Below, piece by piece: positions 27,432-36,180 of a stretch of 64,000 nt of DNA (position 1 is its first letter; every line of letters begins with the position of its first letter). A model generated the notes under the pieces. The model was not told where the DNA came from and did not search any database. It was given only the letters and a program-made list of their open reading frames with translations. The stretch is from Membranihabitans maritimus (GTDB taxonomy: Bacteria > Bacteroidota > Bacteroidia > Chitinophagales > Saprospiraceae): assembly GCF_021729145.1 (NCBI RefSeq), contig NZ_JAJSLW010000020.1, positions 1 to 64,000 on the forward strand, in the 5' to 3' direction. A program made the position numbers and the translations under genes.

Positions 27432-28367
27432 ATGAGGAAAATATACGTTTGGCTTTTTCTGGTAGTTAGCGCCGTTTCCGGATGTCGTATTGAAGATGCA
27501 GGACATTCGGGCAATTTGAAGGTAGTGTGTACCACAGGTATGATAGGTGACGCTACAAAAAACCTTACAGAAGGACTATCGGATAGTATTGAGGTATTTA
27601 CACTGATGGGGCCGGGAGTAGACCCGCATTTATACAAACCATCACCTGATGTAGTTAACATTTTGGGGAATGCAGATGTAATTATCCACAATGGTCTTCA
27701 TCTGGAAGGCAAAATGGCGGATATATTTAATCGTTTGAAGAGGGAGAAAATAATTATTGAGATATCAGAGAATTTGGATGAGCATAGATTACTGAATGCA
27801 ACTGTTGCTAATACAGGTGCACATGATCCACATATTTGGTTTAATGTCGAATTATGGGCAGAAGCAGTTCGATATTTGGGGAGTAAATTATCCCTGATAA
27901 ACGGGGTATCCCGGGAAAAGGTTCTTTCAAATACAGAAGCATATGTCTATTCCCTGGAAGAACTGAATAATTGGGTGAAAGATGAATTGGAAAAAATACC
28001 CACGGAAAATAGAGTGATGATTACTTCGCACGATGCATTCCGGTATTTTGGTGATGCGTACAATATTGATGTAATGGGGCTTCAGGGAATATCTACAGTA
28101 GCAGAATTTGGGTTAAAAGATATTACAGAACTTGTTAATTTTATAGTGGAAGAAAAAATTCCTGCTGTTTTTGTTGAAAGTTCTGTCTCTGGTAAATCAA
28201 TGCAGGCGGTACAGGAAGGGTGCAAATCGAAGGGCCATAATCTTGAAATTGGAGGGACCTTATACAGTGATGCAATGGGGGCTGAAGGAACCCCGGAAGG
28301 GACCTATATAGGAATGGTGAAGCATAATGTAAATACAATAGTTAAGGCTTTAAAATCAGTATATTAA
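27432..28367 (+). CDS. Metal (Mn/Zn/Fe) ABC transporter substrate-binding lipoprotein, TroA/ZnuA type
   Basis: 311 aa. Lipobox AVSGC at C18. Cluster A-I metal-binding features: H66 in VDPHLYKPSP, H134 in AHDPHIWFN, a Glu in FVESSVS and an Asp in YSDAMG. The His-rich loop typical of zinc-specific ZnuA is absent, favouring Mn or Fe. It delivers the ion to the permeases encoded next. Its stop overlaps the ATPase start by one base (TAATG). Confidence 0.9.
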   Translation: MRKIYVWLFLVVSAVSGCRIEDAGHSGNLKVVCTTGMIGDATKNLTEGLSDSIEVFTLMGPGVDPHLYKPSPDVVNILGNADVIIHNGLHLEGKMADIFNRLKREKIIIEISENLDEHRLLNATVANTGAHDPHIWFNVELWAEAVRYLGSKLSLINGVSREKVLSNTEAYVYSLEELNNWVKDELEKIPTENRVMITSHDAFRYFGDAYNIDVMGLQGISTVAEFGLKDITELVNFIVEEKIPAVFVESSVSGKSMQAVQEGCKSKGHNLEIGGTLYSDAMGAEGTPEGTYIGMVKHNVNTIVKALKSVY

Positions 28368-29173
28368 TGAAAGAACGAAAGGTAGCCGTAGAAGCGCATA
28401 ATATCACAGTAGCATATGATCGCCAGCCCGTATTATGGGAAGTGGACTTTGAAATGAATGAAGGGAATATCATAGGTATTATAGGGCCAAATGGCTCCGG
28501 GAAAACAACATTGATAAAAACTTTAATGGGAGTTATTACGCCGGACAGTGGTTATGTTGAAGTTTTTGGGGCAGAGATAAATAGGGTGCGCGATCAGATT
28601 GCATATGTGCCACAGCGGGAATCAGTAGACTGGGATTTTCCCGCCAGTGTATATGATGTGGTCATGATGGGGCGATTTCGCAAGAACAATCTTTTTCACA
28701 GATCCAATACTAATGACCGCAAAATTGTCCGGGAATCAATTGAGAAAGTGGGTATGACGCCCTATATAAATCGACAAATTGGCCAGCTTTCGGGAGGACA
28801 GCAGCAGAGGGTCTTTCTAGCCAGGTCTTTGGCCCAGGAAGCGGATATATATTTTATGGATGAGCCCTTTGTTGGCGTTGATGCTGCAACTGAATCTGCC
28901 ATCCTGGAATTGATGACCACGATGAAAAATCTGGGGAAAACATTGATTATAGTCCATCACGATTTGCAGACGGTAAGCGAATATTTTGATGAGGTATTAT
29001 TACTTAATACGCGCGTAATTGATTACGGCCCGGTAAATTCTGTCCTGACTGATGATAATTTGAAAGCTGCATATGGAGGGCAGTTGAATGTCTTGACGAA
29101 AGTCGGGGACTTATTGAAAAAAAGAGAATTTCCAATACGTGAAAAAGAGTTTAAAAAAAGAAGTAAGTCTTAA
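28367..29173 (+). CDS. Metal ABC transporter ATP-binding protein
   Basis: 268 aa. Walker A GPNGSGKTT, Q-loop (VPQRESVDWDFP), ABC signature LSGGQQQR, Walker B DIYFMDEPFVGVD and the H-loop His (IIVHHDL) are complete. QRESVDWDFP is characteristic of the Mn/Zn (TroB/MntB) branch. It powers the importer formed with the neighbouring permeases. Confidence 0.92.
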   Translation: MKERKVAVEAHNITVAYDRQPVLWEVDFEMNEGNIIGIIGPNGSGKTTLIKTLMGVITPDSGYVEVFGAEINRVRDQIAYVPQRESVDWDFPASVYDVVMMGRFRKNNLFHRSNTNDRKIVRESIEKVGMTPYINRQIGQLSGGQQQRVFLARSLAQEADIYFMDEPFVGVDAATESAILELMTTMKNLGKTLIIVHHDLQTVSEYFDEVLLLNTRVIDYGPVNSVLTDDNLKAAYGGQLNVLTKVGDLLKKREFPIREKEFKKRSKS

Positions 29174-29176
29174 GGA

Positions 29177-30475
29177 ATGGGGGACATAAATGACTTTTTG
29201 GATTTTGTATTGCTAAGGGAACCCAACATAGTATATGTTGTGGTGGGTACCCTATTGATTGGGGCTTCATCCGGTCTAATAGGGACATTCGCATTTCTCA
29301 AAAAGACATCTCTATTAGGAGATGCGATTTCACATTCTGCTTTACCAGGAGTTTGCCTGGCCTTTATGTATATGCAGGAGAAAAATGCGATATTCCTTTT
29401 ATTAGGCAGTTTTGTTTCGGGTTGGATAGCAACATTATTAGTGGAGTGGATATCCAGAAGGACAAAGCTTAAAAATGATACGGCAATAGCCTTAATTTTA
29501 TCCTTCTTTTTTGGTGTAGGAATTTTTCTTTTGACCATTATACAAAATGGAGGACAAGCGGCACAAAGTGGCCTCAATAATTTCCTGGTAGGTAAAGCGG
29601 CTGCAATCCAGCGATTTGATATCTATATATTTAGTGGAGTGGCTCTATTAATTATATTTTTTGTAGTCACTTTTTACCGACCGTTGAAAATAATGGTATT
29701 CGACCGTGATTATGCATTATCAATAGGACTTCCGGTTCGGATTCTGGAATTTTTATTAAATAGTGCTATTGTATTGGCTATTGCAGTAGGTATACAGGCA
29801 GTGGGGGTAATACTTATGGCGGCTTTATTAATTTCTCCGGCCGCTGCAGCGAGATTCTGGACATACAAACTTTCAAGACTTTTAGTGATTGCAGCTTCTA
29901 TAGGCGCTTTTTCAGGGTGGTTTGGGGCTTTTGTCTCTTATACTGCTCCTGATATGCCTACCGGTCCATGGATTGTTACTTCTTTGTCAGTATTTGCCAT
30001 CGGATCTGCTTTTTTTGCCCCGGGCAGCGGTATGATATCTCGTATCAAATTGCAGCAATCAAATTCCAGGAAAATGCTTTCCGAGAACATCTTGAAATCA
30101 CTCTTTCAGATTTTGGAGGGCAGGGACGCAAATTCTCATGATTGGATTAAGAAAAGTACTCTTTTTGAACACAGGTTTTTTGATAGAATTAAGTTCCAGA
30201 AAGGAATACGGACATTAGATAAAAAACATTTTATTATAATCGATGGAGATAAAATCAGGTTAACGAAGCAAGGGTGGGCTGAAAGCAAAAGAATTGTCCG
30301 ACTGCACAGGCTGTGGGAGTTGTATTTGTATGAAAAAATGAATTTAGCAGCAGACCATATTCATCCGAATGCAGAGACTATGGAGCACATCCTCACTCCG
30401 GAATTAGAGAAAATATTGATCAAAGAGTTGGATTATCCTGAGAAGGATCCTCATCAAAGTAAAATTCCTGAATAG
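29177..30475 (+). CDS. Metal ABC permease fused to a DtxR/MntR-like regulator domain
   Basis: 432 aa. Residues about 1-285 are an ABC-3 permease with eight or so spans (LLGDAISHSALPG, LSIGLPVRILEFLLNSAIVLAIAVGIQAVG). Residues about 295-425 look like the DNA-binding and dimerisation part of an iron/manganese repressor: a winged-helix-like segment (DGDKIRLTKQGWAESKRIVRLHRLWELYL) followed by ADHIHPNAETMEHILTPELE, the DtxR/MntR metal-binding region. Similar fusions are known in Bacteroidota. The tail may sense cytosolic metal and gate transport; DNA binding by a membrane protein is less likely. Starts 3 bp after the ATPase stop. Confidence 0.82.
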   Translation: MGDINDFLDFVLLREPNIVYVVVGTLLIGASSGLIGTFAFLKKTSLLGDAISHSALPGVCLAFMYMQEKNAIFLLLGSFVSGWIATLLVEWISRRTKLKNDTAIALILSFFFGVGIFLLTIIQNGGQAAQSGLNNFLVGKAAAIQRFDIYIFSGVALLIIFFVVTFYRPLKIMVFDRDYALSIGLPVRILEFLLNSAIVLAIAVGIQAVGVILMAALLISPAAAARFWTYKLSRLLVIAASIGAFSGWFGAFVSYTAPDMPTGPWIVTSLSVFAIGSAFFAPGSGMISRIKLQQSNSRKMLSENILKSLFQILEGRDANSHDWIKKSTLFEHRFFDRIKFQKGIRTLDKKHFIIIDGDKIRLTKQGWAESKRIVRLHRLWELYLYEKMNLAADHIHPNAETMEHILTPELEKILIKELDYPEKDPHQSKIPE

Positions 30476-30476
30476 C

Positions 30477-31385
30477 ATGGATATTGGTATTGTATTTACG
30501 GCTTTATTTGTTGCTTTTAATTGTGGGATTCTCGGTGTCTTTCTAATGCTTAGAAAAATGGCTATGGTTGGAGATGCGATTTCCCATAGTGTATTGCCGG
30601 GTATTGTAATTGCTTATCTGATCGCGGGGACGAGAGCATCTTTCCCTATGCTCATAGGTGCTGCTGCTATGGGATTGATAACTACGGTCCTGATTGAATT
30701 TCTTACTAAAAAAGCGAGATTACAAAACGACGCTTCGATAGGTATTTCATTTACCTGGTTGTTTGCTATCGGAGTTATTCTCATTGCTGTATTTACAAAA
30801 GGGGGGATTGACCTTGATCAGGAGTGTGTTTTGTACGGGGATATCGCATATGTGAATCTCGATAAAATTATTGTAGATGGTAACTTGTACCTAGGGCCAC
30901 GGGCTATGTGGAATCAAATTCCAGTTTTTGTTCTCATCTCTGTGGTGATTCTATTTGGATTTCGAGGCTGGCAAATAACCACTTTCAATCCAGATTATGC
31001 TGCATCCATGGGGATCTCTGTATCAAGGTGGCATTATTTACTTATGTCAATGGTGTCGCTGGTGACCGTGATGGCATTTGAAGCAGTCGGTGCTATATTA
31101 GTTGTAGGGTTTATGATCATACCCCCGGCAACAGCGTATCTTATCAATAGCAAGTTGAAGATGGTAATCGTACTCACATTGGTGTTTGCGACTCTTTCGG
31201 TGCTACTTGGATATCGCCTGGCTATTTATTTCAATGGTTCGATAGCAGGAGGGATGATTAGTGTAGCAGGAATTATATTTTTTGTCATTTGGTGTTTGCA
31301 ACAAATGGTTAAAAAACTGCTGGTTGCCAGGAGTGATGAAAATGTGGGGGGCTGGTTGGTACAAGAGAATAAGATTATCCGATGA
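30477..31385 (+). CDS. Metal ABC transporter permease (ABC-3 family)
   Basis: 302 aa, about eight spans, with conserved MVGDAISHSVLPGIVIAY and AFEAVGAILVVGFMIIPPATAYL segments of the ABC-3 family. No C-terminal regulator domain, unlike its partner. Starts one base after the preceding stop. It completes the four-gene importer. Confidence 0.9.
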   Translation: MDIGIVFTALFVAFNCGILGVFLMLRKMAMVGDAISHSVLPGIVIAYLIAGTRASFPMLIGAAAMGLITTVLIEFLTKKARLQNDASIGISFTWLFAIGVILIAVFTKGGIDLDQECVLYGDIAYVNLDKIIVDGNLYLGPRAMWNQIPVFVLISVVILFGFRGWQITTFNPDYAASMGISVSRWHYLLMSMVSLVTVMAFEAVGAILVVGFMIIPPATAYLINSKLKMVIVLTLVFATLSVLLGYRLAIYFNGSIAGGMISVAGIIFFVIWCLQQMVKKLLVARSDENVGGWLVQENKIIR

Positions 31386-31466
31386 TGTATGGGGGGATTT
31401 TTGAAAGTTTCTCTAATCTTTACCTTGAGAAATACCAGAATTATTTTTTAATACAAGAGATATTAT

Positions 31467-31474
31467 TATATTTG
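31467..31474 (+). promoter_or_regulatory. Candidate -7 box for tRNA-Pro
   Basis: TATATTTG matches TAnnTTTG exactly and lies 25 bp upstream of the mature tRNA 5' end, giving a short leader. No good TTG -33 element is present at the usual distance. Confidence 0.45.
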
Positions 31475-31498
31475 CATCCGAATTTTTAATAAATAATT

Positions 31499-31573
31499 CG
31501 GGGTGTAGCGTAGCCCGGTTATCGCGCCGCGTTTGGGACGCGGAGGTCGCAAGTTCGAATCTTGCCACCCCGA
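31499..31573 (+). tRNA. tRNA-Pro (anticodon TGG)
   Basis: The cloverleaf is complete: acceptor CGGGGTG with CACCCCG, D-stem GCG/CGC, anticodon stem CCGCG/CGCGG around loop TTTGGGA (anticodon TGG), T-stem GCAAG/CTTGC with TTCGAAT loop, and discriminator A at 31573. CCA is not encoded. It is the last host gene before ICE DNA; its 3' end is probably the integration site. Confidence 0.95.
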
Positions 31574-31607
31574 CAATTACGGTGTCAATAGACACCAAAA
31601 TATAGCT

Positions 31608-31655
31608 AATCTTATGAAAATCAAGGATTTTCATTTTTCTTGAAATCATAAGATT
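31608..31655. repeat. Nested inverted repeats between tRNA-Pro and integrase
   Basis: A 10-bp perfect inverted repeat (AATCTTATGA 31608-31617 with TCATAAGATT 31646-31655) overlaps a 9-bp one (ATGAAAATC 31614-31622 with GATTTTCAT 31626-31634). Just left of it GGTGTC...GACACC (31581-31596) forms another 6-bp repeat. Their place beside a tRNA attachment site suggests recombination accessory sites or a cruciform; no protein binding is shown. Confidence 0.5.
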
Positions 31656-31738
31656 GGCTTTATTATCAAATGAAAGGTTACCTATTCGGTTACCTGATTT
31701 ATTACCGGAATTTTCACTACATTGGTAATTCAATAGAC

Positions 31739-31776
31739 TTGACTTTCGCAGCGATTTGACTTTCGTAAACAAATCG
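31739..31776 (+). promoter_or_regulatory. Tandem TTGACTTTCG motifs upstream of the integrase
   Basis: TTGACTTTCG occurs twice (31739-31748, 31756-31765), 17 bp apart. The second copy sits in a 7-bp inverted repeat CGATTTG (31752-31758) with CAAATCG (31770-31776). The same core recurs at 36984-36994 and 56345-56355. It probably marks binding sites for integrase or an ICE regulator. Confidence 0.5.
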
Positions 31777-31800
31777 ATTATTCACTTAAAGCGAGAGTTT

Positions 31801-33054
31801 ATGCAAACTTCCAAGACTTTTACCATTCATTTTTGGCTGAGTATGGCCAAAGCGAAAGATGATTTTGCACCCATTTATGCCCGTATCACGGTCGATGGAA
31901 AACGTGCCGAAATCAGTTTAAAACGATCTACATCGGTTACCTATTGGGATACCCATTCCAAGAGGTCAACTTTGAGAACTTCTGAGGGCAAAGCCCTCAA
32001 TGTCTATTTAGACCAAGTGTATTCCGATTTATTGGAATGCCACAAACAGCTTCTGGGCGAATCCAAGTATGTCACCGCCCAAGCTATCAAAGCCCGTTAC
32101 CTTGGGGAAGATGAACAGCACAAAACGCTTCTTCAACTGGTTTCCTACCACAACAAGAATATGATTTCCATTCTCAAGCCGGGCACGTTGAAAAATTATT
32201 TCACTACGGAACGCTACATCAAACGGTATTTAAAGAACAAACTAAAGACCAATGACGTTTTTCTGAAACAACTGTCCTATAAATTCATCATTGACTTTGA
32301 ACAGTTCCTTCGCAACGGAAAATCCATAAACCGTTCCCAGCCCCTTAAAAATAATGGAGTTATGAAACATTTGGAGCGGTTGAAAAAGATAATGAACCTT
32401 GCCCTTCGGTTGGAATGGATCGAAAAAGACCCTTTTGTAAGGTTTTCGCTAAAATTCACAAAACATCAACGGGCATTTCTGTCCCAATCGGAACTTGAAG
32501 TTTTGGAATCTGGTCAGCTTTTAAAAGGGATGCACCAAAAAACAAGGGATGTTTTTGTTTTTGCCTGTTATACGGGACTATCCTATATCGATGTGAAATT
32601 GCTCTGCGATGATCATATTGTACGTGGAATTGATGGGGATTACTGGATATTCACAAAAAGGGAAAAGAATGATGAAGCGGTAAAAATTCCCCTTTTGGAT
32701 AAAGCGCTTGCTATCCTGAAAAAATATGATCAAGAACCTAAAGGCAAGCAAGAAAAACTGCTACCGGTTTTTTCCAATCAAAAGATCAATAAATATTTGA
32801 AGGAAATAGCGGCAATCCTAAAAATCAATAAAAAGCTCACGTTCCACGCAGCCCGACATACGTTTGCCACTACCGTTACGCTTTCCAATGGTGTGCCCAT
32901 TGAGACCGTTTCAAAACTACTGGGTCATACCAAGCTTTCCACAACGCAAATCTATGCCCGGGTCATCGAGCAGAAAGTATCTTCGGATATGCGTTCGTTA
33001 CGCGGTAAATTAAACACCAAGGACAAAGCTGAAACTAGGGTGCATTATCAATAA
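31801..33054 (+). CDS. int: Tyrosine recombinase (ICE integrase, IntDOT-like)
   Basis: 417 aa from the ATG at 31801; an upstream in-frame ATG at 31756 falls in the repeated motif region and is disfavoured. An N-terminal arm-binding domain (about 1-100) and a SAM-like core-binding domain (about 105-220) precede the catalytic domain. H349 and R352 (HAARH), H376 (LGH) and nucleophile Y385 (TTQIYARV) are present. The first catalytic Arg of TGLR is Ser (TGLS, S261), a known feature of IntDOT-type enzymes. It would integrate and excise the ICE at the tRNA-Pro 3' end. Confidence 0.92.
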   Translation: MQTSKTFTIHFWLSMAKAKDDFAPIYARITVDGKRAEISLKRSTSVTYWDTHSKRSTLRTSEGKALNVYLDQVYSDLLECHKQLLGESKYVTAQAIKARYLGEDEQHKTLLQLVSYHNKNMISILKPGTLKNYFTTERYIKRYLKNKLKTNDVFLKQLSYKFIIDFEQFLRNGKSINRSQPLKNNGVMKHLERLKKIMNLALRLEWIEKDPFVRFSLKFTKHQRAFLSQSELEVLESGQLLKGMHQKTRDVFVFACYTGLSYIDVKLLCDDHIVRGIDGDYWIFTKREKNDEAVKIPLLDKALAILKKYDQEPKGKQEKLLPVFSNQKINKYLKEIAAILKINKKLTFHAARHTFATTVTLSNGVPIETVSKLLGHTKLSTTQIYARVIEQKVSSDMRSLRGKLNTKDKAETRVHYQ

Positions 33055-33405
33055 TTCATTTCGGAAAACACCTTTTAGGTTCTAATCCAGTCGACACTCT
33101 TATTTTTTCCCGTCTGATCCTTTGCAGATTTTGGTTTTTTATTGAGCCATAAATTTCTACGTTAAGTCATTTTTCATTTCGGTCAGCTGAGGCAACCAAA
33201 ACCAAACCGGGGGCAAATGTAGCCACCTTCCACCGCTTGGTCAAGGCCAGGCCCTTCGGGATGCCGAACATTTTTCTGCGAAAAATAACCGCTCATACCT
33301 TGCCACTTCCTCCCTGTGGCTGTTAATGCCCTGTTTTGGTATTGCTCGTTGCCTTACAAGCTGCCAAAACGATTTAAAATAATGTTTAACTCAAAAATTT
33401 TAATT
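33055..33405. other. Noncoding 350 bp after the integrase
   Basis: No gene supported. The middle (about 33205-33280) is more GC-rich than its flanks (GGGGGCAAATGTAGCCACC...CAGGCCCTTCGGGATGCCG) and has CCCTTCGGG and GGC/GCC pairings that could fold. No terminator is visible after the integrase. It may be a leader or small RNA region. Confidence 0.35.
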
Positions 33406-33813
33406 ATGGCAACAACAGTAAAACAAAACGGAACTGCAAAAAAGGATACTGCATCCGTTAAAAAAGAAGTACAGAAAAAGCTGACCGATGAAGCTATCGG
33501 AAAAGCTGCTTCAACAGAAAAAGCGTTAGCATCTAAAAAGGCTACCATCAATTTGGATGATCGGATTCAAAATTTCGAGAAACTGAGAGGATTGGCGACC
33601 CAACGGGAACGGTTGACCCAAACCTTGAACGAGTTGACGAAGTTCAACTACAACCAAGGGGATTCAGCCTCGTTCTATATACGGGATTCCCACAATTTGG
33701 AGTTTAAAACGACCAATACGAACCTTATCAAATTGGTTACAACACACTTACAGTCCACTTTGGAGGAACGAAAGTCCGAGATTGAAGAACAGATTGTAGA
33801 GTTTGAGCTCTAG
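33406..33813 (+). CDS. Conserved ICE protein of unknown function with coiled-coil C-terminus
   Basis: 135 aa from the ATG at 33406 (MATTVKQNG); upstream in-frame ATGs give unlikely N-termini. Residues about 1-50 are Lys/Ala/Thr-rich and probably disordered. About 55-135 are helical (IQNFEKLRGLATQRERLTQTLNELTKFN, VTTHLQSTLEERKSEIEEQIVEFEL) around a central FYIRDSHNLEFKT strand. Proteins of this type sit beside DUF932 genes in Bacteroidota ICEs; role unknown. Followed by a terminator. Confidence 0.7.
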   Translation: MATTVKQNGTAKKDTASVKKEVQKKLTDEAIGKAASTEKALASKKATINLDDRIQNFEKLRGLATQRERLTQTLNELTKFNYNQGDSASFYIRDSHNLEFKTTNTNLIKLVTTHLQSTLEERKSEIEEQIVEFEL

Positions 33814-33841
33814 AATAACTTCAAATCCTTTAAACAGGAAG

Positions 33842-33869
33842 CCTACTCCCCAAGAGTAGGTTTTCTTTT
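33842..33869 (+). terminator. Intrinsic terminator after the 33.4 kb ICE gene
   Basis: Stem CCTACTC (33842-33848) with GAGTAGG (33854-33860), 5-nt loop, then TTTTCTTTT (33861-33869). Confidence 0.85.
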
Positions 33870-34070
33870 GTGATTTTGAATGAAAAATAGAGGTAAATAG
33901 TATTCAATCAATATGTGCGCAAAGGTAAACCCGTAAAATACTCACATCAAAAGACTACAGCATAAAACCGCTCCCGCACTCGCTATTTATTCCGTTTCCT
34001 TTTGAGCCGAGATTTTATCTTCCGTTTGGTTCCAGCTTAAATATTAATTGTTTAACTAAAATCAAATGTT

Positions 34071-34907
34071 ATGTATTTATCAAATTTACAGCAGGATGAA
34101 ATCTTCGTTCCATCAGAAATGAAATCCTTGAAAAGCCTGACCCAGATGGAATCCCGAAGGGGACTTGAAAATGCCATAATTTCGAATGGCAAAATTGTCA
34201 ACGTGGTATCGAACAGCTACGGCCACGTACCGAACGAACTATTCTTTAAGAAAGCAGAGGAAATGTTGACTGATGCAAAACTGAATTATCAGAAACGGAC
34301 GATCAACAGGAATGATAGGTCTTTCATTACCGACTTTATCATCGACGATAAAAGCCAGTTTTCGGTAAAGAATGAAAAAGACCTGATACTGCCGATGCTG
34401 CGGTTTAAGAATTCCTATGATGGGAGCGAAAAAACTTCCGGGCATTTTGGCTTTTACCGACAGGTATGCTCCAATGGACTGCACGTTTCGCAGGCGGAAA
34501 TCGAGTTTTCCATCAAGCACAGTAAGAACAATACCGACCTGATAATGCCAAGGTTGAGCAATCTCTTTGATAAGTTCTTGGATAATGAATTTTACACCAT
34601 TACCAAAAAATTCGATAGAATGAGGGAATTTAAAATCATCGACACAAACAAATTTGTCAAGGAAATTCTCGAAAAGACGAAATTGTTCCGGTATGAATGT
34701 AGCGATAAGAACAATGATCCTTCAAAGAAATCCCGTGAAGTCCTTGAAATTCTGGATAATGAAGCATTGTTACTTGAGGAAGCTCCCAATTTATGGATAG
34801 GCTATAATGCGTTTAACCAGATGCTTCACAATACCTTGAAGAAAAGCTTTTCACAACAAGAACGCTTGGACAAAAAACTGTTCGATGCCGTCTTTGAAAT
34901 GGCTTAA
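34071..34907 (+). CDS. DUF932 domain protein
   Basis: 278 aa. DUF932 features: NVVSNSYGHVPNELFFKKAEEML near the N-terminus, FITDFIIDD, and the signature GHFGFYRQVCSNGLHVS. Phage and plasmid proteins of this family are frequent in mobile elements; functions in DNA metabolism or anti-defence are suspected but not proven. It has its own terminator 16 bp after the stop. Confidence 0.8.
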   Translation: MYLSNLQQDEIFVPSEMKSLKSLTQMESRRGLENAIISNGKIVNVVSNSYGHVPNELFFKKAEEMLTDAKLNYQKRTINRNDRSFITDFIIDDKSQFSVKNEKDLILPMLRFKNSYDGSEKTSGHFGFYRQVCSNGLHVSQAEIEFSIKHSKNNTDLIMPRLSNLFDKFLDNEFYTITKKFDRMREFKIIDTNKFVKEILEKTKLFRYECSDKNNDPSKKSREVLEILDNEALLLEEAPNLWIGYNAFNQMLHNTLKKSFSQQERLDKKLFDAVFEMA

Positions 34908-34922
34908 TGCCAACAAAGGTTT

Positions 34923-34948
34923 ATCCAGTACCTTAAACTGGATTTTTT
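34923..34948 (+). terminator. Intrinsic terminator after the DUF932 gene
   Basis: ATCCAGT (34923-34929) pairs with ACTGGAT (34937-34943) around a 7-nt loop and runs into six T residues. Confidence 0.8.
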
Positions 34949-35008
34949 CCTGTTTTCTCGGCAATGCTGTTTATTTAGAAAGTTGGCTTTGCAATCCCAC
35001 TCAGCCCA

Positions 35009-35393
35009 TTCCCCTGCATTCCGCAGAAAAAGCTGCATTCCGGGAAAAGCGCTTCATTACAAAGGTCTTGGACACAACTCCAAAGCTTCCGATTTCCATT
35101 CCACTTGCCCGCTCATTCCCTAGAAAATTCGGGAAGCGGCCAAACTCCATTCCCAATCTACACCTTTGAAGTCAAGTCCGCTTTAAATCCTGCTTCAAGA
35201 GGATAATCCGTTTTTATAATCCGGTCAGCACATTGCCGCTCCATTTCGCGAAAAGCTACATTCCGGGCAAAGAGCTTTCCTGCAAAGGTCTTGGACACAA
35301 CTCTAAAAGATTCCGATTTCCATTACGTTAACCCTGCCTGAAAAACGGCAGGAACACTTCATTCCCAATCTACATCTTTAAAGTTAAGTCCGC
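35009..35393. repeat. Two-copy imperfect tandem repeat with covarying hairpins (noncoding)
   Basis: Copy 1 is about 35009-35180 and copy 2 about 35228-35393, offset 212-223 bp. Long shared blocks are CATTCCGGG, AAAGGTCTTGGACACAACT (35061 and 35284), TTCCGATTTCCATT and ATTCCCAATCTACA (35149 and 35361). At the same relative position each copy has a hairpin with an outer stem, a 3-nt left bulge and an inner stem: CCGC-TCA-TTCCC...GGGAA-GCGG in copy 1 and GTT-AAC-CCTGCC...GGCAGG-AAC in copy 2. The bases differ but pairing is kept. This favours selection on structure. It lies in a 900-bp gene-free stretch of the ICE. Confidence 0.75.
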
Positions 35394-35764
35394 CTGATAG
35401 GAATTCCATTTATCATTTAGTCCCGCTTCCTATGTTTTTATACTTCACAAAAGGCATTTAGACCTACCCCCGAGCCACCGCTGTCCCAACCGTTTTTTTG
35501 TAAGCAAAATACCAACATTTGGAAGTTGAACGGACTGCATAACCGGTCGTGCCTCCCTTTTATAAGTCCTTATCAATTCCAAATATTGAAAATGTATCAG
35601 CAACAAAAAAAGGTAACAGCGGACGGCTCTATGGGAAGTAAATCTAAATTGAATATTATGAAATCTTACAAAAACATCAAAAAGGAAGCGGGACTAAAAA
35701 AACAAAAAAAGGAAAACGCTCTGGATATAATAAGTAAATCACTTCAAAAAAATATAAACGTAAA

Positions 35765-35785
35765 CTGCCTGAATGGTTCAGGTAG
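35765..35785 (+). promoter_or_regulatory. Hairpin in the leader of ssb
   Basis: CTGCCTGAA (35765-35773) pairs with TTCAGGTAG (35777-35785; one G-U pair) around a 3-nt loop, 29 bp before the ssb start. The downstream tail CATTTTAATT is weak for a terminator, so it may be a leader or attenuator structure. The 400 bp upstream to the tandem repeat hold no convincing gene. Confidence 0.45.
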
Positions 35786-35814
35786 CATTTTAATTAATCT
35801 TTAAATATTTTATT

Positions 35815-36171
35815 ATGAGTACTTTAAAAAATCACGTGCAGTTAATCGGAAACGTTGGACAAGAGCCACAGATCACGAACCTTGAAAGCGGTAAGAAAGT
35901 AGCCCGTTTTTCACTCGCCACAAACGAGTATTACAAAGGTGCCAAGGGCGAAAAAGTCCAAAATACCGAATGGCACACGATTGTAGCCTGGGGCAAAACT
36001 GCCGAAATCATCGAGAAGTATGCCGGAAAGGGCAAGGAAATCGGGGTAACCGGGAAATTGAAATCCCGAAGCTACGAGGACAAGGACGGTATCAAAAGAT
36101 ATGTTACCGAAGTGGAAGCCAACGAAATCCTTTTGTTGGGAACTAAGAACGGCAACAATTCAGGCGACTAA
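35815..36171 (+). CDS. ssb: Single-stranded DNA-binding protein
   Basis: 118 aa with an OB fold: NHVQLIGNVGQEPQI, GKKVARFSLATNEYYK, EWHTIVAWGKTAEIIEKYAGKGKEIGVTGKL, YVTEVEANEILLLG. It is shorter than chromosomal SSB because the flexible tail and the acidic DDDxPF-type tip are missing, as in many ICE-borne forms. It would coat the transferred or replicating strand. The leader TTTAAATATTTTATT precedes the start; a terminator follows 10 bp after the stop. Confidence 0.92.
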   Translation: MSTLKNHVQLIGNVGQEPQITNLESGKKVARFSLATNEYYKGAKGEKVQNTEWHTIVAWGKTAEIIEKYAGKGKEIGVTGKLKSRSYEDKDGIKRYVTEVEANEILLLGTKNGNNSGD

Positions 36172-36180
36172 TCTAAAATT

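Noticed and set aside
34885-35169. Plus-strand 94-codon frame after DUF932
   Set aside because: It overlaps the DUF932 end and terminator and runs into repeat copy 1, where the sequence is structured and noncoding; no matching frame in copy 2.
35526-35804. Lys-rich 92-codon frame before ssb
   Set aside because: Low-complexity, no recognisable family, and it covers the hairpin of the ssb leader; kept as noncoding.
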